A stretch of 40,884 nt of DNA, taken from the IMG/VR virus record IMGVR_UViG_3300013131_000097, positions 1-40,884 of that record; one strand, given 5' to 3'. Under the pieces are notes generated by a model. The model had not been told where the DNA came from and did no database searches. It saw nothing but the letters and a program-made list of their open reading frames with translations. Every line of letters begins with the position of its first letter. Within the stretch, counting starts at the first letter, position 1. The DNA is from a virus. The translations under genes and the position numbers were made by a program. Below, piece by piece: positions 1 through 6,346 of the stretch.

Positions 1-4
1 CTAT

Positions 5-38
5 GGGGTAGTTAAATAGGGGGGCTATCTACCCCCCT
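5..38 (-). terminator. GC-rich hairpin, possible terminator
   Basis: Six Gs (19-24) and six Cs (32-37) flank a 7-base loop, so a very stable hairpin can form just after the last minus-strand gene. The run after it on the minus strand is only TATTT, so it is a weak intrinsic terminator. GGGGTAG (5-11) can instead pair with CTACCCC (29-35), giving a second, mutually exclusive hairpin. Confidence 0.45.
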
Positions 39-61
39 TCATTCCGTATATACTATATGTC

Positions 62-328
62 TTATGCTTGTGCTCTATGCTTTGCTACACGCTCCTGTAT
101 CATTGCTAAGGCGGCTTGGTTGTCTGGCAATGCATAATCTGTTTCGATGCCTAAGCTTTCCATTAGGGCTATAATGGCACACCATCGACTTCTGTCTGCC
201 TTGTGCATTGTGGACTCTGCACCATATGTCATTTCACTCTTCTTGCACTCTAAAAATGCTGCTGCTTCTTGTTGCTGGATGCCGGCAATTAATCGTGCTT
301 TGGTTAATGTGGTTCTCTCTTTTTTCAT
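62..328 (-). CDS. Small unknown protein, possible HTH
   Basis: 88 residues, no confident family. Residues 8-30 (LTKARLIAGIQQQEAAAFLE and on) have the look of a degenerate XRE-type helix-turn-helix, with a small-residue turn and a following helix, but this is only an impression. The start is supported by the AAAAAAGAGAGT leader directly before ATG, the same leader class used by neighbours. It follows the 357-551 gene by 28 nt and probably shares its transcript. The first codons after ATG repeat the AAAAAAGAGAGAA pattern. Confidence 0.75.
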   Translation of the reverse strand: MKKERTTLTKARLIAGIQQQEAAAFLECKKSEMTYGAESTMHKADRSRWCAIIALMESLGIETDYALPDNQAALAMIQERVAKHRAQA

Positions 329-356
329 ACTCTCTTTTTTATTATTGGTTTATGGG

Positions 357-551
357 TTATGCTAAGTCATCTATTACATCGTCAATTGTCCAACGGGTAA
401 GTTGGCCTATGTATTCTTCAATCTCTTCTGCTTCAAAGCCTGATGCTACTAAGTTGATTGTGATGCTTGCAATTGTGCTTTGCAATCTTTTGGTGGTTTC
501 AATACTTACTAAACCATCCATTCTCTCTAATGCTTCCAATGTTAATGTCAT
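357..551 (-). CDS. Small unknown acidic protein
   Basis: 64 residues, acidic at the C-terminus (EAEEIEEYIGQL then WTIDDVIDDLA), predicted mostly helical. No family recognised. It has its own promoter at 574-605 and a leader AATAAGAGAGATATATG, so it is a real expressed gene in the left-end set. It is followed closely by the 62-328 gene. Confidence 0.8.
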   Translation of the reverse strand: MTLTLEALERMDGLVSIETTKRLQSTIASITINLVASGFEAEEIEEYIGQLTRWTIDDVIDDLA

Positions 552-573
552 ATATCTCTCTTATTAATTTATA

Positions 574-605
574 TAAAGATAAGTATTTTATTTCAATTAT
601 CCTAA
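574..605 (-). promoter_or_regulatory. Class A promoter for 357-551
   Basis: Minus strand: TAGGAT box, 20 nt between TAG and TATCTTTA. The spacer reads GATAATTGAAAT rather than the usual GATCGCATTGA, so this is the most diverged class A copy. The A-tract element AAAAAAAGTTGAC lies upstream. Confidence 0.65.
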
Positions 606-652
606 TTTTTTGTCAACTTTTTTTGAAACTTTTTTATCGGAGCAGTACCGGG

Positions 653-1198
653 TTATAAACCCGATACTACTTGTGAGCGTGGAATCCAAACATCAAATGA
701 TCCAATCTCATTGATGCGCTCTTGCAAGTCTGCTTTAAAGCGTGCAATATCTGCGAGGTTGGTTATATACTTAACTCCTAGCTTCTTTGAACATACTGGG
801 CCTAATCCTGTAGCCTGTGATCTTTCATCAGTCAATGAAGCACCACAACATCTACATACACTAACCTCACCTGCTGTCATCTTCACAGTAGCCTTAACTG
901 CTTTAGCTGACTCTGCATGAATCTCTGTGATGGTAAGAGTGAATGGAGCAAATTGCAACTTCTGATCTCTTTTCAATGCTCGCGCGTACCATTTAGTAAC
1001 TACAATGTCAATTGACACAACTCGGCTTACATGTGCCGGCTTTGGTCTTTCTGCATTAGCTAAACACTTTGCAGCGCCTGCTAATTGCGCCGGTGATAAT
1101 GTTTTGCCTCTTAATACTTTACCCTTAAGGTCTACTAGGAACGAGAACGATCCTTTGTACTCTTTCAATTTTGCTACGGTCTCTGCTGGTGTCATCAT
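653..1198 (-). CDS. DUF6011-type zinc-binding protein
   Basis: 181 residues. Residues about 113-138 carry CRCCGASLTDERSQATGLGP followed by VCSKKLG, a C-x2-C ... G-P-x-C pattern that matches the DUF6011 zinc-ribbon family often seen in phage and plasmid proteins. The N-terminal 100 residues are not recognised; they resemble proteins that combine a helical region with this finger. Function is unknown; nucleic-acid binding is an inference. Two ATGs are adjacent at the start; the first follows the AAGAGAT leader directly. It has its own class A promoter. Confidence 0.85.
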   Translation of the reverse strand: MMTPAETVAKLKEYKGSFSFLVDLKGKVLRGKTLSPAQLAGAAKCLANAERPKPAHVSRVVSIDIVVTKWYARALKRDQKLQFAPFTLTITEIHAESAKAVKATVKMTAGEVSVCRCCGASLTDERSQATGLGPVCSKKLGVKYITNLADIARFKADLQERINEIGSFDVWIPRSQVVSGL

Positions 1199-1222
1199 AT
1201 CTCTTATTTTTTAATTATAAAA

Positions 1223-1254
1223 TAAAGATAAGAAATAAATCAATACGATCCTAA
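1223..1254 (-). promoter_or_regulatory. Class A promoter for 653-1198
   Basis: Minus strand TTAGGATCGTATTGA, then TATCTTTA with exactly 20 nt between TAG and the downstream box. One base differs from the common GGATCGCATTGA. Confidence 0.75.
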
Positions 1255-1258
1255 TCTT

Positions 1259-1456
1259 TTAGCAACTTTTTTTCAACTTATTTACGCGGCGTGTTGCTGC
1301 ACCGTCCTTGTACATTACAGAGAATACTACATCCTGAATCATCTCATCAATGATAGTTTCTGCTACGAAGCCGTTGCAGTCTTCTTGCTTAAGTTCTTTT
1401 ACAAGCCGGATCGTTGCTTCAATGAATTCTTGCTGTGCTGTGAGTGTTGTTTGCAT
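1259..1456 (-). CDS. Small unknown protein
   Basis: 65 residues, helical, with a basic end (RRVNKLKKSC). No family recognised. It has no promoter or AAGAGA leader of its own: upstream lies a strong RNA hairpin (1470-1508) and then the stop of the AAA+ ATPase gene, so it is probably co-transcribed with that gene. The last codons run into the A-tract element used upstream of the next promoter. The start is less certain than for neighbours because the usual leader is missing. Confidence 0.65.
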   Translation of the reverse strand: MQTTLTAQQEFIEATIRLVKELKQEDCNGFVAETIIDEMIQDVVFSVMYKDGAATRRVNKLKKSC

Positions 1457-1469
1457 ACAATGTTTTTTA

Positions 1470-1508
1470 CAGCAGAAATCCGACGCCTTTCGACGCCGGT
1501 CCCTGCCG
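1470..1508 (-). other. Two-tier RNA hairpin with GAAA tetraloop
   Basis: On the minus-strand RNA, CGGCAG pairs with CTGCTG, and inside it CCGGCGTC pairs with GGCGTCGG around a GAAA tetraloop. Several pairs are G-U on the minus strand but would be mismatches on the plus strand, so the structure belongs to the minus transcript. It sits between the ATPase stop and the next ATG with no T-run after it, so it is not a standard terminator. Confidence 0.7.
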
Positions 1509-1519
1509 AGAGATATATT

Positions 1520-2458
1520 TTAGATTGCTATAATTTGTTCTGCTATCATCATCTTCGGATCCTCAAAGCCCATTGCACATATGCGGGCTGCTTTAATAAA
1601 GCTTCTGAGGTTAATTTCTAATCCGTCAAATTCTTTATCCAATTGACGCATTAACTCCAATGCTTGTTGCTTAGCCGCCAAAGGAATACGAGACTCCATT
1701 TTAGTCATAAGCTGTTCCATTCTGGCAAACATTTGATCCGTTGTCAGGTCCACATCTGCTACAAAGCTACGGCTTCGGATTGCTTCGTCAAGCTTGCTTT
1801 GGCTGATGTTGCTGATGAATATTATTCTGCCTGTGAATTCAAAATGACGTGGCACTTCGCCGCCAAATTCGTCTTTGAGGGACTTTGTGGTGATGTAACT
1901 AATTTTGCGAGTGTCATAAGAGTCTAAGGCACCTTTAAGAATATTAACTGCATCATCATCTCGGAACACGGAGTCACAGTCATCCAACACGATGATCTTG
2001 TCACTGTTCTCATACAAGGTAATAAACAATCCTGCTGCTGTGGCTCTACCTTTAAAGTGAACGAAGTCATAGGATTCTTTTAAGCCCATACCTTCTAATG
2101 TATTCTTAACTAGGTGTGTCTTGCCCATACCAGCGCCTCCTGTGATTACCAATGACGGTTGAATGCCACGCCCTACCATTTTGGTTAAGCGTTCAATGTT
2201 CGTAAACATTACCTCCGGATCCTGCGTTTGCTTAACTGACATAAACGACATCTTTTGTGCCTCGGGAGCTACACCTGCTTGTGCTTGTGGTAAACGTGTT
2301 ACTCTACCATTAGCACTTACAAACAACACTTCGTTGTTCTTCTCAGCATTCAACAATTGAATGTGGCGGATTGTCTCCTTACCTGCAATCTCTCCGGTTG
2401 CAACATTCTTACCAAACAATTTTCCTTTAATTCTAACTGGCTTAAATACATTTGTCAT
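1520..2458 (-). CDS. AAA+ ATPase
   Basis: 312 residues from the start chosen here. Walker A GGAGMGKT is at about 107-114 and Walker B IIVLDDCD at about 155-162. A sensor-1-like stretch GRIIFISNIS follows, then RSRS, which may hold the arginine finger. The N-terminal 90 residues are not recognised. Single-domain AAA+ proteins of this kind are common in large phages; a role in remodelling DNA or protein complexes is inferred, not shown. An upstream in-frame ATG at 2515 would lie inside the promoter, so the ATG after the AAAGAGAGAGT leader is preferred. Confidence 0.88.
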   Translation of the reverse strand: MTNVFKPVRIKGKLFGKNVATGEIAGKETIRHIQLLNAEKNNEVLFVSANGRVTRLPQAQAGVAPEAQKMSFMSVKQTQDPEVMFTNIERLTKMVGRGIQPSLVITGGAGMGKTHLVKNTLEGMGLKESYDFVHFKGRATAAGLFITLYENSDKIIVLDDCDSVFRDDDAVNILKGALDSYDTRKISYITTKSLKDEFGGEVPRHFEFTGRIIFISNISQSKLDEAIRSRSFVADVDLTTDQMFARMEQLMTKMESRIPLAAKQQALELMRQLDKEFDGLEINLRSFIKAARICAMGFEDPKMMIAEQIIAI

Positions 2459-2484
2459 ACTCTCTCTTTTTTTAATTAATAATA

Positions 2485-2515
2485 TAAATTTAAGGAAAAA
2501 ATCAATGCGATCCAA
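2485..2515 (-). promoter_or_regulatory. Class A promoter for AAA+ ATPase
   Basis: Minus strand GTTGGATCGCATTGA then TAAATTTA, 20 nt between TTG and the downstream box. Uses the TAAATTTA version of the downstream box. Confidence 0.75.
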
Positions 2516-2533
2516 CCTTTTTGCAAACTTTTT

Positions 2534-2758
2534 TTAAACTTTTTTTGGATCCAATTGTTCCAATGCTTTTAAGCATCCCGGGCAACCTACTATGGTTACT
2601 TTTGATAAAAATGCGTGATTGGCGCTTAATGCCGGAGTACCACATAAGTTGCCTGTACCTAATTTGTATGCGTGAGCTGTGTTGCTCCATACATTACCTT
2701 TGTTACCGAAGATCATAAATCCTCTTCCTAGGTCCTTTACATTTACGTAATTTTTCAT
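2534..2758 (-). CDS. Small putative zinc-binding protein
   Basis: 74 residues. HAYKLGTGNLCG near the middle and GCPGCLKAL near the end give an H-x8-C ... C-x2-C pattern. This is like short actinophage and phage proteins in which a histidine, a CG pair and a CPxCL motif bind one zinc. Function unknown. The leader AAAAAATAAGAGATATG and a full class A promoter fix the start. Confidence 0.8.
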   Translation of the reverse strand: MKNYVNVKDLGRGFMIFGNKGNVWSNTAHAYKLGTGNLCGTPALSANHAFLSKVTIVGCPGCLKALEQLDPKKV

Positions 2759-2780
2759 ATCTCTTATTTTTTAATTTATA

Positions 2781-2811
2781 TAAAGATAAGCATTTTTTCA
2801 ATGCGATCCTA
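2781..2811 (-). promoter_or_regulatory. Class A promoter for 2534-2758
   Basis: Close to the consensus copy: TTAGGATCGCATTGA, 8 more bases, then TTATCTTTATATAA on the minus strand; 20 nt between TAG and TATCTTTA. Confidence 0.8.
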
Positions 2812-2829
2812 ATCTTTTGCAAACTTTTT

Positions 2830-3015
2830 TTAAACTTTTTTCAGGCCTAATTCAGATGCTACGTAATTGACGTGCTTAGTAGTAGTCTGGCTCCATGTAC
2901 CTAATTCTCGGATCGTGCCGGCTTCTAAGTTAATAATGGCTACACAGGTTGTGTATGAAATAACTTGATCTCCATCTATTCGAAGATTCTCTTTGTAACG
3001 ATTCAATTTTTTCAT
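2830..3015 (-). CDS. Small phage protein, DUF8033-like
   Basis: 61 residues from MKKLNRYK. The pattern SYTTCVAIIN ... GTWSQTTTKHVNYVASELGL resembles a widespread short phage family in which a protein transcript level or DNA-related role is unproven (I think DUF8033, not certain). The longer frame from 3048 would translate the hairpin and is rejected; the chosen ATG follows AAAAAGAGAGCAT. It has no promoter of its own, so it depends on the 3083-3490 transcript, and its start lies inside an RNA stem (3013-3081). Confidence 0.8.
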   Translation of the reverse strand: MKKLNRYKENLRIDGDQVISYTTCVAIINLEAGTIRELGTWSQTTTKHVNYVASELGLKKV

Positions 3016-3081
3016 ATGCTCTCTTTTTACGTCCGCATGGGCCAACATTGCTGTGGCCCCGGGACTATGTTGAGAGATATG
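3013..3081 (-). promoter_or_regulatory. Start-codon-sequestering RNA hairpin
   Basis: On the minus RNA, CAUAUCUCUC (3081-3072), directly after the upstream stop, pairs with GAGAGCAUAUG (3023-3013), which is the leader and start codon of the next gene, with only one bulged C. Inside, GUCC pairs with GGAC, and GGGCCA with UGGCCC. A ribosome ending the upstream gene would open the outer stem, so translational coupling is the simplest reading. Confidence 0.7.
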
Positions 3082-3082
3082 T

Positions 3083-3490
3083 TTACTCCTCCGATGCAGC
3101 TTGCTCTGCTTCTATTTGTGCCTCAATAAATCCGTCTGTCTGCGCAGGGACATCTTCATCTTCTTCAACTACAAAGCTTTCAATTGAAGCCGTCACATGT
3201 TCCATAATTTCTCTGACATCAACATCGGCACTAGTCAATGTTATCTCGTTCCTGTAACTAAGTTCAAACTCAGCTGAATCAAAATCAATCAAACTATTTG
3301 AATTGTAATCCAAGCTTCTTTCAATCTTGTCAGCAATCTCCTCTGCTAACTCTTGCGTGATGCCAAACACTTTTTCAACGCGCACCTCAGGCTCCAATTG
3401 CTGGATAAGTGCAATAACATTGTCGATTGATACTACTGAGGTTAGCGCCTTTGCTCCCTCCAACTGCGAAATCAATTGTTCTTTTTTCAT
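3083..3490 (-). CDS. Unknown acidic protein
   Basis: 135 residues, strongly acidic in the C-terminal third (VVEEDEDVPAQTDGF, then IEAQIEAEQAASEE). Mostly helical by eye, no catalytic motif and no recognised family. Start follows AAAAAAAAGAGAGA. A small hairpin GGGA-ATAA-TCCC lies in its 5' leader between promoter and start. It may be translationally coupled to the downstream 2830-3015 gene through the RNA hairpin at 3013-3081. Confidence 0.8.
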   Translation of the reverse strand: MKKEQLISQLEGAKALTSVVSIDNVIALIQQLEPEVRVEKVFGITQELAEEIADKIERSLDYNSNSLIDFDSAEFELSYRNEITLTSADVDVREIMEHVTASIESFVVEEDEDVPAQTDGFIEAQIEAEQAASEE

Positions 3491-3539
3491 TCTCTCTTTT
3501 TTTTGGTTTTGTGGGATTATTCCCTTTTTATTAATAATA

Positions 3540-3570
3540 TAAAGATAAGGACTTTTTCAATGCGATCCAA
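3540..3570 (-). promoter_or_regulatory. Class A promoter for 3083-3490
   Basis: Minus strand GCTTGGATCGCATTGA, then TATCTTTA, 20 nt between TTG and the downstream box. Confidence 0.78.
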
Positions 3571-3587
3571 GCATTTTGCAAACTTTT

Positions 3588-3809
3588 TTATTCCTCAATT
3601 ATTTCAAATAATTTTTTATCGATAAAGCCAACCGAGCCATCTCCAAACTGTATTTGGATGAATTCTGTTTCAACAATGTCATGTACAATTTCTTCTACCT
3701 CAAATATTTCTCCTTCAACAATTCGCTCTTCTTCCATTAATGGCTCTTCATTGTCATCAAAACCAACACATACCTCAATGTAACAATCTTTCAAAAATTT
3801 AATTTTCAT
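3588..3809 (-). CDS. Small unknown acidic protein
   Basis: 73 residues, very acidic, with a beta-rich pattern (KFLKDCYIEVCVGFDD, EGEIFEVEEIV, FIQIQFGDGSVGFI) that could be a small barrel. No family recognised. Typical left-end gene: own class A promoter and AATAAGAGATATG leader. Confidence 0.8.
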   Translation of the reverse strand: MKIKFLKDCYIEVCVGFDDNEEPLMEEERIVEGEIFEVEEIVHDIVETEFIQIQFGDGSVGFIDKKLFEIIEE

Positions 3810-3834
3810 ATCTCTTATTTTTTAATTAATAATA

Positions 3835-3865
3835 TAAATTTAAGAAAAAAATCAATGCGATCCTA
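3835..3865 (-). promoter_or_regulatory. Class A promoter for 3588-3809
   Basis: Minus strand ATTAGGATCGCATTGA then TAAATTTA, 20 nt between TAG and the downstream box. Confidence 0.78.
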
Positions 3866-3895
3866 ATCTTTTTGAAACTTTTTTTAAACTTTTTT

Positions 3896-4168
3896 TTAAT
3901 TAAGACTTGGGGTAAATCTAGGATCCTCAATAACATCTGCTGTGGCATCTTTACCATGCTGAATGCGTTTGTCAATCAATCCAGCTAACGCTTCCATAAA
4001 CTCTAGCATATCGCCCTTTGCTTTTGCTGTTAAGCCTATTTGAAGGAACATTGCTAATAATTTGAAGTCATCGTCCCCTGTGGTAATAGCTAGGAACTCA
4101 CATTGTGCAACAGCATCTCTAACACTGTCTACTAACGCCGAAGCGGCTCTTTCATTTGCATTTCTCAT
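3896..4168 (-). CDS. Small unknown helical protein
   Basis: 90 residues, alternating hydrophobic and charged residues suggesting a helical bundle (ALVDSVRDAVAQCEFLAIT, MFLQIGLTAKAKGDMLEFME). No family recognised. Own class A promoter and leader. The stop lies in the A-tract that precedes the next promoter. Confidence 0.8.
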   Translation of the reverse strand: MRNANERAASALVDSVRDAVAQCEFLAITTGDDDFKLLAMFLQIGLTAKAKGDMLEFMEALAGLIDKRIQHGKDATADVIEDPRFTPSLN

Positions 4169-4190
4169 ATCTCTTATTTTTTTATATACT

Positions 4191-4221
4191 TAAAGATAAG
4201 CATTTTTTCAATGCGATCCAA
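4191..4221 (-). promoter_or_regulatory. Class A promoter for 3896-4168
   Basis: Minus strand GCTTGGATCGCATTGA then TATCTTTA, 20 nt between TTG and the downstream box. Confidence 0.78.
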
Positions 4222-4250
4222 GCATTTTGGTAACTTTTTTTACTTTTTTT

Positions 4251-4340
4251 TTACTTGCGGATTGCTTCGATCGATAATGATATTAACACAACGATCCCTA
4301 CTAACATAACGATCCCTAAGATTGCTTTTACTATGATCAT
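4251..4340 (-). CDS. 29-residue membrane peptide
   Basis: Reads MIIVKAILGIVMLVGIVVLI then SLSIEAIRK: one membrane segment with a short basic tail. Its ATG lies 5 nt after the stop of the 41-residue membrane peptide (4346-4471), so the pair forms a tight two-gene unit behind one promoter. Function unknown; peptides of this form in phages may act on the host membrane, but nothing here proves it. Confidence 0.65.
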   Translation of the reverse strand: MIIVKAILGIVMLVGIVVLISLSIEAIRK

Positions 4341-4345
4341 GTCTT

Positions 4346-4471
4346 TTATTTTTGTGATAAAACAAATAATGGTAATACACACAATGCACCAACGATTGGA
4401 TTACCCATTGCTAATACAAACATCCCGGTTACTGCTAAACCTACGGATCCGATTTCAACTGCTTTTTTCAT
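4346..4471 (-). CDS. 41-residue membrane protein
   Basis: Reads MKKAVEIGSVGLAVTGMFVL, then AMGNPIVGALCVLPLFVLSQK. Two hydrophobic stretches separated by GNP suggest a membrane hairpin. It has the exact AAAAAATAAGAGATATG leader and a class A promoter, which makes it one of the best-supported genes here despite its size. Function unknown; small phage hairpin proteins include holin or superinfection-type proteins, but no match is claimed. Confidence 0.85.
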   Translation of the reverse strand: MKKAVEIGSVGLAVTGMFVLAMGNPIVGALCVLPLFVLSQK

Positions 4472-4493
4472 ATCTCTTATTTTTTAATTTATA

Positions 4494-4524
4494 TAAAGAT
4501 AAGCAAAAAAAGAATGCGATCCTA
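4494..4524 (-). promoter_or_regulatory. Class A promoter for membrane peptide pair
   Basis: Minus strand ATTAGGATCGCATTCT then TATCTTTATATAA, 20 nt between TAG and the downstream box. The last two bases of the GGATCGCATTGA element differ. Confidence 0.76.
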
Positions 4525-4565
4525 ATCTTTTGCAAACTTTTTTTGCTTTTTTTGAAACTTTTTTT

Positions 4566-5306
4566 CTACAAGTATTGCTCCAATAACGTGATGCCTGGCA
4601 TAGCTTGTAATCCTTTCTCAGCCAATCTAACCAATTGACGTGCACGCTCTCCGGTAACACCTAACTCTTCAGCTATCTGCTCCATTGGCTTCGCATACTC
4701 ATAACCGATGCCATAATTCATACACAATGCTACACGCTGCTTCTCAGGTAACTGATTCAATGCTCTTTGCAAATCAAACACAAAGTCTGCCTTGTCTCTG
4801 CTAGACTTGGTAGCCTCAGCTTCTAAGAAGCGATCCGCATATGTTTCTTTGTTGTCATCATCGCCTACTGGTGTGTGGATGCTTTTGGTTGAGAATGCTT
4901 CGGTACCTGTCTTGTGTGAAGGGATCCTAACTACGCGGGATAAATCATTGAGTGCCTTTTGCAACTCGGCTCTGATATACCATACAGCAAATGTAATGAA
5001 TTTAAAGTCTTTGCTAGTGTCAAAGCGTTCAACTGCTTCAAACAAACCTATATTTGCAAATGCAATCAAATCTTCTAACTCTAAGCCCATGCCCTGATAA
5101 CCGCGCGCTACCTGGATTGCAAATCGTAAATTTGCTTTGATTAACACATCGCGTGCTTGAATGTCTCCTGCCTGAGCTGCGATAATTAACGCCTTCTCAT
5201 CTGCTTTGGTTAAGGTTGGTGATTTCTTTGTCTCTTTGACATACTGACGGATACTTGCCGTTTCTGTTACAATTGCTCCGTTACTTACACTAATTCTTTT
5301 TGCCAT
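4566..5306 (-). CDS. Sigma-70 family RNA polymerase sigma factor
   Basis: 246 residues. Region 1.2 is seen as SIRQYVKETKKSPTLTKADE, region 2 as LIKANLRFAIQVARGYQGMG through LEDLIAFANIGLFEAVERFD and FITFAVWYIRAELQKAL, and region 4 as LNQLPEKQRVALCMNYGIGY through PMEQIAEELGVTGERARQLV. The region 3 segment is short and atypical, with an insertion rich in D, K and T. It would direct RNA polymerase to phage promoters; the class A set is the obvious candidate target. Its own upstream region lacks the GGATCGCATTGA element, so it is probably not self-driven. Start follows AATAAGAGAAAGAGTT. Confidence 0.93.
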   Translation of the reverse strand: MAKRISVSNGAIVTETASIRQYVKETKKSPTLTKADEKALIIAAQAGDIQARDVLIKANLRFAIQVARGYQGMGLELEDLIAFANIGLFEAVERFDTSKDFKFITFAVWYIRAELQKALNDLSRVVRIPSHKTGTEAFSTKSIHTPVGDDDNKETYADRFLEAEATKSSRDKADFVFDLQRALNQLPEKQRVALCMNYGIGYEYAKPMEQIAEELGVTGERARQLVRLAEKGLQAMPGITLLEQYL

Positions 5307-5325
5307 AACTCTTTCTCTTATTTAT

Positions 5326-5356
5326 ATAATATAACCAACATTTTCTGTAAATCTGA
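5326..5356 (-). promoter_or_regulatory. Probable promoter of sigma factor gene
   Basis: Minus strand TATATTAT, with TCAGAT (not TTGGAT) 20 nt upstream. The class A element is absent. A-tracts AAAAAAGTTTAAAAAAAG lie further upstream. The upstream box is weak, so an activator could be needed. Confidence 0.5.
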
Positions 5357-5394
5357 CACTTTTTTAAAACTTTTTTTAAACTTTTTTAGCCCGC

Positions 5395-5580
5395 TTATCT
5401 TACAAAGCGGGGAGTTCTTTTAGCTTCTTGCTCGGCTCTATAAATTGCATTTCTTTCTGCTTGTGCCATTGCAGCTTTAACAATTGCATTAACTTGTTGC
5501 GGTTTGCGGGCATCTGCTGTGAAGCGACCAATTACTGCATCTTGCTTGTAAAATCCTGAATTACGTGTTCCTTTTGCCAT
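5395..5580 (-). CDS. Small basic unknown protein
   Basis: 61 residues, basic (MAKGTRNSGFYKQDAVIGRF ... EQEAKRTPRFVR), with an Ala-rich helix in the middle. Could bind nucleic acid by charge only; no family recognised. Own class A promoter; the 5' leader holds a small TAGGG / CCCTA hairpin before the AATAAGAGA leader. Confidence 0.78.
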   Translation of the reverse strand: MAKGTRNSGFYKQDAVIGRFTADARKPQQVNAIVKAAMAQAERNAIYRAEQEAKRTPRFVR

Positions 5581-5632
5581 TTCTCTTATTTTTTAAATTT
5601 ATGCTCTAGGGCCTTTCCCTAATTGCTATACA

Positions 5633-5663
5633 TAAAGATAAGGAATAAATCAATGCGATCCTA
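5633..5663 (-). promoter_or_regulatory. Class A promoter for 5395-5580
   Basis: Minus strand ATTAGGATCGCATTGA then TATCTTTA, 20 nt between TAG and the downstream box. Confidence 0.78.
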
Positions 5664-5688
5664 ATCTTTTGCAAACTTTTTTTGCTAA

Positions 5689-6081
5689 TTAGTAAACATT
5701 TTTTGCAACCGCATCAAACGGAATTCCGTGGATCCTTCTTTGGTTTGTAATGTGTCGTTCCACTACACGTAATTTATCCTCAGGTGTCATGCACTTGAAT
5801 TGGAAATATTGCTTACCTAACTTTAATACTCCATATTGGAATATGCGCCTATAGTTTCCATTAACAAATGCTATGCTAGGTGTCAATCCTTTAACTGTAA
5901 CCCAACCTGTGGATTCAAAACCTCCGCGGACAAAATATTCGCGGCCGGTATATGTGTCTGTGATTTTAATTGTTTTTTGGGTACAGCTTGGAGCCGTGCC
6001 AATCAATTCTGCTTTGATGCCGCGCATTCCAATTGCTTCGGCTGTCCCTAGGAAAAAATCCTTCATTTTCAATTTTGTCAT
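5689..6081 (-). CDS. Unknown protein, 130 residues
   Basis: Beta-rich middle (AELIGTAPSCTQKTIKITDT, YFVRGGFESTGWVTVKGL) and a basic C-terminus (RVVERHITNQRRIHG). No recognised family. Unlike its neighbours it is not behind a class A promoter: the upstream box is replaced by a perfect inverted repeat (6126-6144), so its control should differ. Start follows AAAAAGAGAGAAA. Confidence 0.78.
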   Translation of the reverse strand: MTKLKMKDFFLGTAEAIGMRGIKAELIGTAPSCTQKTIKITDTYTGREYFVRGGFESTGWVTVKGLTPSIAFVNGNYRRIFQYGVLKLGKQYFQFKCMTPEDKLRVVERHITNQRRIHGIPFDAVAKNVY

Positions 6082-6099
6082 TTTCTCTCTTTTTATTTT

Positions 6100-6107
6100 A
6101 TATTATA
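6100..6107 (-). promoter_or_regulatory. Downstream promoter box for 5689-6081
   Basis: Minus strand TATAATAT, the class B downstream box. At the usual 20-nt distance there is no TTG; the inverted repeat 6126-6144 occupies that place. Confidence 0.45.
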
Positions 6108-6125
6108 ACCTAAAATTTCAAAAGG

Positions 6126-6144
6126 GTTACCCTTTTTGGGTAAC
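6126..6144. promoter_or_regulatory. Inverted repeat, probable operator
   Basis: GTTACCC and GGGTAAC are perfect 7-bp arms around five T/A bases. It lies exactly where the upstream promoter box of the 5689-6081 gene should be, which suggests a dimeric regulator. On the plus strand it is followed by seven Ts and would look like a terminator, but no plus-strand gene is seen to need one. Confidence 0.55.
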
Positions 6145-6154
6145 TTTTTTTAAA

Positions 6155-6346
6155 TTATTTTTCCGGAATGTCTTCCGTGTCATATAACTCATAATCGCCA
6201 TCGCCATTACTGTCAGTAAATGCTTCTTGGAATCCTTTGCCGGACTGCACCATTGCTAATGCTTCTTCTTCCGTCTCTGCTTCTACTTCGAAGTATTGGA
6301 AAATTGTTGCTGGAATTTTTTGTTCAAACTTAAATAACTTTGCCAT
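6155..6346 (-). CDS. Small unknown acidic protein
   Basis: 63 residues. FEVEAETEEEALAMVQSGKG is a common pattern in short phage and plasmid proteins with a beta strand followed by an EEA-L helix; the tail is acidic (TDSNGDGDYELYDTEDI). Function unknown. Class A promoter and AATAAGAGATATATG leader. Confidence 0.8.
   Translation of the reverse strand: MAKLFKFEQKIPATIFQYFEVEAETEEEALAMVQSGKGFQEAFTDSNGDGDYELYDTEDIPEK

Noticed and set aside
2458-2515. Longer start for the AAA+ ATPase at 2515
   Set aside because: The extra 19 residues would be encoded by the promoter itself; the AAAGAGAGAGT leader precedes the inner ATG.
4255-4638. Plus-strand 127-residue frame
   Set aside because: It is antisense to two small membrane genes with good leader and promoter.
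6124-6151. Plus-strand intrinsic terminator
   Set aside because: The hairpin plus T-run looks right on the plus strand, but no plus-strand gene exists to end there. The position over a promoter suggests an operator.
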